Shown here in pieces: positions 21,961-27,375 of a DNA stretch of 27,375 nucleotides; position 1 is the stretch's first letter; every line of letters begins with the position of its first letter. The DNA is from a virus, in the IMG/VR virus record IMGVR_UViG_3300031708_000037, positions 1 to 27,375 of that record, one strand, 5' to 3'. The translations under genes were made by a program, and so were the position numbers. The notes under the pieces were generated by a model that had not been told where the DNA came from, did no database searches, and saw only the letters and a program-made list of their open reading frames with translations.

Positions 21961-23037
21961 TCATTTCATCACGGTAAGGCGCGGCCTCCGGTGGACCGAG
22001 GCGCCCAAGTTGTAGAAAGCATGCAAATCGTGTTCACGGGCATGAAGAAGTCGGGCCAGCTCCTGGGCCGAATATCCAAGTGCATCCATATGGATGCGAA
22101 GCATTGTCCCGATCACCGTGGGATTCTCGGGCTCGAAGTCGAGCTCTGGGGGCTCACGAAGCCGTAGCCTTCGAGCATTGATCTGCTTCCAAAGATATTG
22201 AGCCTGGTTCTTCGTTACCAAGCCGAGGGAGCTGGCGCGCATCAATAGCGCTTGCATTGCCACCTTCCACTCGGGCTTGAGGGCCGCCAACAATGCGAGA
22301 TCGACGCGGCGTCCGAGGAACGCGCCTCGAATATCACTGCCCGGCATCAAGAGGGCTGAGGCAAAGGCGTTCGCCTCCTCTTCCATCGTCGGGGACGGGA
22401 AGCGGTGCATGACGAGATGCCCAAGTTCGTGAGCAAGTGTGAACCGGAGGCGATCTGCGGGCTGCTCGCTATTCAGCACGATAAGTGCCGGAAGGCCGGG
22501 AGTCGCGAACGTAACTCCACTCACTGATGCCCCGGCCAATGGGGAATGCGCGACCAAGATGCCGGCGCGCTCGACGAGCAGCGTCAGGTCTTTGATCGGG
22601 CCTCTTGGCATCTTCCAATGAGCGCGCACAAGGGCCGCGATCTGCTCGGCATCCCCATAGTCCTCAATGTCCAAGCGCGGGAGATCATTAGCATGGGTGT
22701 ATTCTGCTCCCTCGAGTAGGCGCCGAAGATGCATGATCCGGATGTTCAGTTCAGCGACAATGGCATCCATGTCGCGCACGCTCACATCGGCCTTGCGCCG
22801 CCACATCGGATGCACACTCACGGGAGCGCCGTAGACCGGGTCCGTCAGCAAGAAGAACGATCGCGGCAGCTCATATGCAGTTTCGGCGCGTAACAGCACT
22901 TCCTCGCGCGCCTCGACAAATCCATTTTCTATACGAGATAGCAGGGATTGATCGACACCAAGCCGGGAGGCGGCGTCGGTCTGTTGGAATCCCTTTCGCT
23001 GCCGCGCGATGCGCAGCATGGCCCCGTTCGCATGCAT
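21961..23037 (-). CDS. HTH (XRE) and ImmA/IrrE metallopeptidase fusion, probable antitoxin/repressor
   Basis: A 358-aa protein. Residues 8-60 are an XRE-type helix-turn-helix (RIARQRKGFQQTDAASRLGV, then DQSLLSRIENGF). Residues about 150-240 are an ImmA/IrrE zinc peptidase: FTLAHELGHLVMHR carries the HExxH site, and MEEEANAFASALLMPGSDI supplies the downstream Glu and the usual ANAFA-x-x-LLMP motif. Proteins of this type cleave repressors or act as antitoxins. The gene starts 5 bp after an uncharacterised gene, so the two form an operon. Lower GC and more AT-ending codons than in the structural genes suggest separate acquisition. An autoregulator role is supported by the palindrome in front of the operon. 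Confidence 0.88.
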   Translation of the reverse strand: MHANGAMLRIARQRKGFQQTDAASRLGVDQSLLSRIENGFVEAREEVLLRAETAYELPRSFFLLTDPVYGAPVSVHPMWRRKADVSVRDMDAIVAELNIRIMHLRRLLEGAEYTHANDLPRLDIEDYGDAEQIAALVRAHWKMPRGPIKDLTLLVERAGILVAHSPLAGASVSGVTFATPGLPALIVLNSEQPADRLRFTLAHELGHLVMHRFPSPTMEEEANAFASALLMPGSDIRGAFLGRRVDLALLAALKPEWKVAMQALLMRASSLGLVTKNQAQYLWKQINARRLRLREPPELDFEPENPTVIGTMLRIHMDALGYSAQELARLLHAREHDLHAFYNLGASVHRRPRLTVMK

Positions 23038-23042
23038 AGCGA

Positions 23043-23627
23043 TTACTCGCTAGTCTGAGGCTTGTCGGCGGTCTTTCTCGGTCGGACCTGCGGCAGCGCA
23101 TTGTCGCTTGGTCCGGACGGGCGCGGCGGAAGCTCAATTACATTCGAAGCCTCTCCGCCAAATATTGGATAACTCCAAATCTTCCGTCTGCGGCTCCGCT
23201 TCGTTACCGCGACCATTTCCATCTTGGTCGCGAGCTTATCCAGGACGTAACAGACTTCAACTTTGAAGATATCGGGCAAAAACTGCGGAATGCTCAGTTG
23301 TGGATCCACAAATTCGAGCACCGCTTGGGTTTCGATGTTTGATCCGATTCCTTTCGAGTTCGCCTTCTTGAAGCGAATCAGAACCTGATCGCGAAACAGG
23401 AACTTGACCGTCTGGCCCTCCATGACGGGATGGATATCGGGATCGCCATCGAACTCCGTGAGGGCATGATCCTTGATGAAGTCGAATACGACAGACGCCC
23501 GCGACCGCGCCGATAGCTTGCCCTTCTTGGGCATTTCGAGCCATTCGGTCCAGGCGCGATCCAGAATGGCCCGGATACGCTGCTCAAAGTCAGTAAGAAT
23601 GTGGCGGACTTCGTCCTGATGGTTCAT
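23043..23627 (-). CDS. Uncharacterised protein paired with HTH-ImmA, putative toxin or defence effector (194 aa)
   Basis: A 194-aa protein, first gene of a two-gene operon with the HTH-ImmA gene. The N-terminus is helical (HILTDFEQRIRAILDRAWTE). It is followed by alpha/beta text (RASVVFDFIKDHALTEFDGD, then VKFLFRDQVLIRFKKANSKG and VEVCYVLDKLATKMEMVAVT) and a disordered basic tail. No catalytic motif stands out. Small proteins of this look commonly precede HTH-ImmA genes, an arrangement resembling toxin-antitoxin defence pairs such as RosmerTA as I recall it; identity with that system is unproven. The ATG at 23627 has GAGGGGA upstream, overlapped by a palindrome. Confidence 0.65.
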   Translation of the reverse strand: MNHQDEVRHILTDFEQRIRAILDRAWTEWLEMPKKGKLSARSRASVVFDFIKDHALTEFDGDPDIHPVMEGQTVKFLFRDQVLIRFKKANSKGIGSNIETQAVLEFVDPQLSIPQFLPDIFKVEVCYVLDKLATKMEMVAVTKRSRRRKIWSYPIFGGEASNVIELPPRPSGPSDNALPQVRPRKTADKPQTSE

Positions 23628-23639
23628 GGAACCGGTTCC
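23628..23639. promoter_or_regulatory. 12-bp perfect palindrome abutting the start codon (candidate operator)
   Basis: GGAACCGGTTCC is its own reverse complement and lies directly before the ATG of the 194-aa gene. Its left half on the coding strand overlaps the Shine-Dalgarno sequence GAGGGGA. A repressor bound here, most likely the HTH-ImmA protein made from the same operon, would control the pair. Binding is inferred. Confidence 0.5.
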
Positions 23640-23691
23640 CCTCGAATCGCTCGCTCAGGGTGGCACGGTCATTTCCCATTTTCAAGGTTTT

Positions 23692-23880
23692 TTATGCACG
23701 ATCTATGTTTTTCCCCAACGTCTTGCGGCCCGCCTTCTTCGCGATCTCAGCACGACGCTCGGGCGTCATCTTGGCGGCCCGCGCCGCGCCGCCCTTGGTG
23801 CCGAGCGCCTTAGCGGCCGGGTCCTTCTTGCCATCGTCGATCGGCAAGTGCTCGGTCTCTTCGCCCGTCGCAATGCGCAT
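23692..23880 (-). pseudogene. Small KGG-type protein, apparently frameshifted at both ends
   Basis: The 62-aa reading starts MRIATGEETEHLPIDD and contains ALGTKGGAARAAKMTPERRAEIAKKA, the centre of a small conserved protein common in alphaproteobacteria and their phages. Upstream in the same frame the text RRPADVIGNAVKV also looks conserved but has no start codon; a GTG in another frame would join it if one C were added. At the other end, removing one G from GCGGGCC would give KKAAARRWGKT and a stop at 23703-23705, the ending I remember for the family, in place of GRKTLGKNIDRA. Either the gene is decaying or the sequence has two indel errors. Function of the family is unknown. Confidence 0.55.
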
Positions 23881-23934
23881 GACTTTGACGGCGTTGCCGA
23901 TGACGTCGGCGGGGCGGCGTTCACCTTGGGGCCT

Positions 23935-24510
23935 TCACGCTATGAGCGCTTCGCACTTCAAGCCTTGCTCCTCGAAGGCGGCCAGAAGCTCGCGCTGCTG
24001 CAGTTCGCCCTCGCAGCGCACCACGATCGAATAGTTGAGCCCCTTGAGCTTGGGCGCGGCGCGCTCCGCAATGTCCTCGGCCAGCTTGTCCAGTTCGCGC
24101 TCGTCAAAGCCGATGACGAGATCGATCGTCGGATCCTCTTCGCGCAGCGCCGTGATCTCGGCGATCAGGAGATCGTCGTCCCAGCGGGCGTTCTCGGCCA
24201 GCTTGTTGTCGGCGATGACGTAGGCTTTCTTTTGCGCGTCGCTCCAGCCGCGCGCGACCAGGCACGGCGCTTCCTCGAGCTTGAGCCGCTCGGCCGCCAG
24301 CTTCCGCCCGTGGCCGGCGAGGATCATGTCGTCCTCGTCAATCAAGATCGGGATGGTGAACCCCCATTGCCGCATCGAGCGGGCGATTTGCTTGACCTGA
24401 CGGGCTGAATGGGTGCGCGCGTTGCCGGGGTACGGCTTGAGGTCGGCGAGCGTCCGCATCTCGACCTGAGCGGAGGAGTTTCTGAGCAGCTTGACGCGCG
24501 CAGCGCTCAT
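23935..24510 (-). CDS. ParB-like nuclease-domain protein
   Basis: A 191-aa protein with a ParB/Sulfiredoxin N-terminal domain: the first motif LKPYPGNARTHS (24-35), then GFTIPILIDEDDMILAGHGRK with the conserved GHGR, and the helix LAAERLKLEEAPCLVARG. The C-terminal part (GLNYSIVVRCEGELQQRELL) is the common ending of stand-alone phage ParB-like proteins. Many relatives are fused or adjacent to DNA methyltransferases; this one has none attached. The ATG at 24510 overlaps the terminase stop by ATGA, so it is part of the packaging operon. Possible roles are DNA nicking, a nucleotide-dependent switch or a regulator. Confidence 0.85.
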   Translation of the reverse strand: MSAARVKLLRNSSAQVEMRTLADLKPYPGNARTHSARQVKQIARSMRQWGFTIPILIDEDDMILAGHGRKLAAERLKLEEAPCLVARGWSDAQKKAYVIADNKLAENARWDDDLLIAEITALREEDPTIDLVIGFDERELDKLAEDIAERAAPKLKGLNYSIVVRCEGELQQRELLAAFEEQGLKCEALIA

Positions 24511-26411
24511 TCGTTGAACCGGGCCGCCCAATTGGCCATCGACGATCGGCGCGGCCGCGGCGGCGATGGCGGCGCGGCGCCATCCGGTGAAGGCGGCGGC
24601 TCGATCGGACGGCGCGCCGCCCTGGCGCGCAGATCGATCGCCTTGACCGCCGGCGACTGACGAACCCCCCACGCGTAGCACAGCGCGTCGAGCGCCTCCA
24701 CTTGCTGGCCCCGCCGCTTGGGCGTGAACTCGATCACCGGACGATTGCGGACATAGCGCACGCGGCGGACCTCGCCCGTCACCTGATCGAACCAATTCAC
24801 CGGCAGCTCGTCGCTCACTCTGAGCGCGTGCGGGTTTGGATTGCCCTCGACGTCGAACGGCTCGGCCGACAGCAATTCCAGCACGGCGGTTTTCACCTGA
24901 TCGTGGGCCAGGATGAACAGCCTGGCCGTCTTGCCCGACTTGATGCGCTGCGCCCTGGCCCAGATCGGCCGCGCCCCGCCGACGCCGCGAATGGCGTAAA
25001 TCCGCCGATGCAGCCGCGCGCCGCAGAAGTCATAAACCTTTTGCGTCCGGCCTTCGTGGCCGCCCGAGTCGATCGCCGTGCCGTCGATCTTGATCTCCCA
25101 GCCGAACGGGTGGCGCCACCGGGTCATGAGAAACGCGTCGACATCGCGCCAGGTCTGATCTTCCAGAGTGTTGCCGTCGATGATCACGTGGGCGAGCACG
25201 CACGGGGCCCCCGCGAGCGGCCAGCCGACCACGCAAATCTCGACCCGATCGTCCTGAACGTCGGCGCCGGCGGTCAACAGGACGATCTCTTCCGGGATGC
25301 GCTCCAGCCCGATCGGCTCGACCCGGCCGGCCAGGACGTCGGCGCTGAGCCGATTGATCGAGGTCCGCCACGTCTTGCCGAGGGTGAGATTGGTGAACAC
25401 CTGCAGCTCGGCCGGACCGCCGCGCTTGGCCTTCAAGAACTCGGCCGCCAGCTTGCCCCAGGCGGCGTTGGGCAGCAGCGAAACGAGGGTGTTGAGCCGA
25501 TAGCCGCGATGGCCGACGATCTCCGGCCGTTGCGCCCGCCAACGCCCGTCCTCGACCAGTCTCGGCTTCCAGCGTTCCTCGATCTCGCCGCCGCAGCGCG
25601 GACAAAAGCCCGTCGCCTTATCCGGCTCGCCTTCCGGCCACTGGATCATCTCCCACAGCAATTCGAACCATTCGGCGCAATGCGGACAGGCAATTTCATA
25701 AACCCGCATGTCGCTCTCGTTGTACGCGCGCTCGACCAGGCTCACGTCCTCCTCGGTCGGCGTCGAGCCGCGCACGATCTTTCGATCGGCGTGAGCGAAG
25801 GTCCGCTTCTCGGCGATCGCCAGCGGGTCGCCCTCGACCGTGATCTCCATCGCGTCGATCTCGTCGCAATAGAGCACCTTGAAGTCGTGCCGCCGCAGAT
25901 TGCGCGTCGCTCGGGCCGACAGGATCTTGAGGCTCGCGCCGCCGATGAACCGCTTGCGGGTGAGCGTGTTGCGGCCCTCGATGCGGCCGGAGATCATCAA
26001 CCCGCGCAACGCCGGTGAACTCTCAAACAACGGCTCGATCTCGTCGGTCGCGTAGTCGCGGGCGTCGTCATCGACCGGAACCAAAAGCCCGATCGGACAG
26101 GGATCGATCATCACCGTGGCGCCGATCGCGATCATGAGCGCCTTGGTGAAGCCGACGCGCGAGGGCTTCATCAACGTCACGTATTCGGGCGTCGGCGCGC
26201 CGATCGTGTCGAGAATTTCCCGCATGTACGGCCAATTGCGGAACGCCCCGGTGCGCGCGCTCTGCCCGGCCGGCAAAACGATGTTGCTCTCCGCCCATTC
26301 GGCGAGCCTGAGCGACGCGGGCGGCTCGAAGCGGCGAAACAGCCGTTCGCGCCACTCGACTTGCGCGCCGTCAAGCGCTCTCAGCGTCAGCGTCGGCGTG
26401 CTTGTTGCCAT
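24507..26411 (-). CDS. A: Terminase large subunit, lambda gpA family
   Basis: A 634-aa packaging motor and nuclease of the gpA type. The ATPase half shows a Walker A-like loop KPSRVGFTK (82-90), Walker B VLYCDEID (179-186) and the coupling motif RGSTP (214-218). Two Cys pairs, CPHC (242) and CPRC (270), form a zinc site typical of this family. The nuclease half begins at LLTAGADVQDDRVEI (378-392) and continues with AIDSGGHEGR (446-455), which carry the metal-binding Asp residues. Length is close to lambda gpA (641 aa). It overlaps the small subunit gene by 41 bp and the ParB-like gene by 4 bp. Confidence 0.93.
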   Translation of the reverse strand: MATSTPTLTLRALDGAQVEWRERLFRRFEPPASLRLAEWAESNIVLPAGQSARTGAFRNWPYMREILDTIGAPTPEYVTLMKPSRVGFTKALMIAIGATVMIDPCPIGLLVPVDDDARDYATDEIEPLFESSPALRGLMISGRIEGRNTLTRKRFIGGASLKILSARATRNLRRHDFKVLYCDEIDAMEITVEGDPLAIAEKRTFAHADRKIVRGSTPTEEDVSLVERAYNESDMRVYEIACPHCAEWFELLWEMIQWPEGEPDKATGFCPRCGGEIEERWKPRLVEDGRWRAQRPEIVGHRGYRLNTLVSLLPNAAWGKLAAEFLKAKRGGPAELQVFTNLTLGKTWRTSINRLSADVLAGRVEPIGLERIPEEIVLLTAGADVQDDRVEICVVGWPLAGAPCVLAHVIIDGNTLEDQTWRDVDAFLMTRWRHPFGWEIKIDGTAIDSGGHEGRTQKVYDFCGARLHRRIYAIRGVGGARPIWARAQRIKSGKTARLFILAHDQVKTAVLELLSAEPFDVEGNPNPHALRVSDELPVNWFDQVTGEVRRVRYVRNRPVIEFTPKRRGQQVEALDALCYAWGVRQSPAVKAIDLRARAARRPIEPPPSPDGAAPPSPPRPRRSSMANWAARFNE

Positions 26412-26922
26412 TGTCGTTTTGCGCCTTCGGCAACGGCGCTTTGCCCGCGATGGCGACCTCGCGCAAAAGCTCCTGCGTCAATTCCTGCAACAGCTCGTAA
26501 TGGTCGCGGCTCAAATCCGGGGCGCGCTCGCGCATCCTCGAGGCGATGGACCGAAACAGGAACTGCGTCGCCTGGATCAACTCGCCCCACATGGCCTCGA
26601 TCTCCGCCATGCTGACCAGCGTGCCTCGAAGCTGATCGTAGCGAAGATCGGTGAGCCGCCGCTGGCTGTCGCGCAGCGCGGCGTTGGCGCGCATCGCCTC
26701 GCCGGTGCCGTAGCCGGAGGCGAGCCGGCGAAAATGCCCGAGCACGAACCGGATGGACGGGAACAGCGGGTACTTCTTCGCCGCCGAGCGCTTGATGATG
26801 CCCGTCCGCCAATATCGGCGAATTTCCTGCGCGTCGCAGTCCAACACTCGGCCGAGCGTCGCCTCGTCCACCTCGGTCGTGCCAACTTCGTCGGTCGGCT
26901 CAGCGGTCGGTTTCCGCGCCAT
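26371..26922 (-). CDS. Terminase small subunit (Nu1-like DNA-packaging protein)
   Basis: A 183-aa protein. Residues 19-65 form a Nu1-type winged helix-turn-helix (EATLGRVLDCDAQEIRRYWR, then TGIIKRSAAKKYPLFPSIRF), which recognises the packaging site. The rest is helical and dimer-forming (RANAALRDSQRRLTDLRYDQ, then AEIEAMWGELIQATQFLFRS). The last residues are polar. It is the first gene of the late operon as read leftward, starting MARKPTAEPTDEV at 26922, and its end overlaps the large subunit start by 41 bp, a sign of translational coupling. Confidence 0.85.
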   Translation of the reverse strand: MARKPTAEPTDEVGTTEVDEATLGRVLDCDAQEIRRYWRTGIIKRSAAKKYPLFPSIRFVLGHFRRLASGYGTGEAMRANAALRDSQRRLTDLRYDQLRGTLVSMAEIEAMWGELIQATQFLFRSIASRMRERAPDLSRDHYELLQELTQELLREVAIAGKAPLPKAQNDNGNKHADADAESA

Positions 26923-27167
26923 CCGTTATGTTTTCGTTGAACACATGGGGCTGCCAATTTGAGCGATTTCTCGGGAAGCGGCGCGCCCGCGATTCCCGCT
27001 CAAGAACACGGTCCCTAATTTCGAGCCGGAAACGTGCATATCGCGGTAATGGCTCGATTGAGCTTCTGCCGTCGCGGACGGCGCTGTCAAGGCTAGCCGT
27101 CTTTTCAGCGATCGAGGGGGGAGGGGTCGAACGCGCGGGCGGATGGGGCGAGGGGAGAACCGCCAGG
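26923..27167. other. Spacer between TetR-type gene and packaging operon
   Basis: This 245-bp segment has no supported gene; the frames on both strands have shadow-like composition. It should carry the late-operon promoter and perhaps a packaging site, and it may contain a phage-host junction, since the gene to its right is of a host type. No tRNA fragment was seen. The leader closest to the terminase start (AACATAACGG before ATG) has only a weak ribosome site. Confidence 0.4.
27068..27090 (-). promoter_or_regulatory. TTGACA element followed by a 15-bp palindrome (candidate promoter/operator)
   Basis: On the minus strand a perfect TTGACA (27090-27085) is followed after two bases by GCCGTC-CGC-GACGGC (27082-27068), a 6-bp inverted repeat that would fill the space to a -10 element. 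The hexamer at the right distance (AGAAGC) is a poor -10 match, so the promoter call is weak; the palindrome itself is exact and could bind a repressor. It lies 146 bp before the small terminase gene. Confidence 0.35.
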
Positions 27168-27375
27168 TCAGATTGCCCGATGCTTGGCCAAGACCGCGAT
27201 AACGATATCGCGCGCGTGCAGCAGGACGGATCTGTGCTCCTCTGCCGAGAACTCGACGAAGCCCAGTCCCCGGAGCAGGAAAAGTCCTTCAATGGCCAGC
27301 AAAGCGTGACGAACGTCATGGGCATCGCCTGATTTGGACAGGAGCGGATCGAGCAGCGTTCGGTAATAGCGACGC
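27168..27375 (-). CDS. C-terminal fragment of a TetR-family regulator (cut by window edge)
   Basis: A frame open from the right edge to a TGA at 27168-27170 gives 68 residues: RRYYRTLLDPLLSKSGDAHD, then VRHALLAIEGLFLLRGLGFV and a helical end AVLAKHRAI. The helix ALLAIEGLFLLRGLG is typical of the ligand-binding, dimerising C-terminal domain of TetR/AcrR regulators. The DNA-binding half lies outside the window. It points the same way as the phage operon. It may be a host gene flanking the prophage or a moron; the sequence does not decide. Confidence 0.7.
   Translation of the reverse strand, partial: RRYYRTLLDPLLSKSGDAHDVRHALLAIEGLFLLRGLGFVEFSAEEHRSVLLHARDIVIAVLAKHRAI

Noticed and set aside
24702-26018. 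438-aa plus-strand frame opposite the large terminase
   Set aside because: The composition is that of an antisense shadow, and the opposite strand encodes a complete terminase with all motifs.
26928-27332. 134-aa plus-strand and 141-aa minus-strand frames at the right edge
   Set aside because: Both have low-complexity, Ser/Arg-rich shadow composition; the third minus frame carries the TetR-like C-terminus that explains the coding signal.

Overview
This window is a stretch of temperate-phage (prophage) DNA from a GC-rich bacterium. The GC-rich third codon positions, the many 4-bp ATGA gene overlaps and the style of the small accessory proteins (a KGG/RRWGK-type protein, ASCH, Arc) suggest an alphaproteobacterium of the Hyphomicrobiales type. 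That host call is an inference from style only; no host marker gene is present. Almost every gene lies on the minus strand, so the window is best read from right to left.

Right edge (27375 to 26923): the C-terminal part of a TetR-type regulator, possibly a host gene, then a 245-bp spacer with a TTGACA element next to a 15-bp palindrome. Packaging (26922 to 23935): a Nu1-like small terminase, a lambda gpA-type large terminase and a ParB-like nuclease-domain protein, followed by a small KGG protein that looks frameshifted at both ends.

Cargo island (about 23627 to 17227): this sits where a lambda-type phage would go straight to the portal gene. It holds (a) an uncharacterised protein plus an HTH-ImmA/IrrE metallopeptidase, arranged like a toxin-antitoxin or phage-defence pair, with a 12-bp palindrome touching the first start codon; (b) an ABC-type ATPase fused to a GNAT acyltransferase domain; (c) a vsr-methyltransferase-endonuclease operon of the Eco29kI type (predicted target CCGCGG) joined by ATGA overlaps; (d) the only clear plus-strand gene, an ASCH-domain protein; and (e) two small regulator-like genes.

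Head module (17131 to 10045): a hypothetical protein, portal, gpW-like joining protein, a peptidase-S74 tail spike, an Arc-type repressor, two small proteins, a SppA/S49-type prohead protease with a probable nested scaffold, a gpD-like decoration protein and a gpE-like major capsid protein. Tail/baseplate module (10038 to the left edge): two probable neck or tail-completion proteins, two collagen-like proteins, P2-like baseplate proteins V, W (gp25), J and I, a 795-aa tail protein, a 70-aa protein, a tail-collar fibre with a histidine-rich metal-binding region, and a partial coiled-coil protein cut by the edge. The head is lambda-like and the baseplate P2-like, so the virion should be a contractile-tailed mosaic, but sheath, tube and tape-measure genes are not in the window. 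No integrase, tRNA, CRISPR array or insertion sequence was seen.
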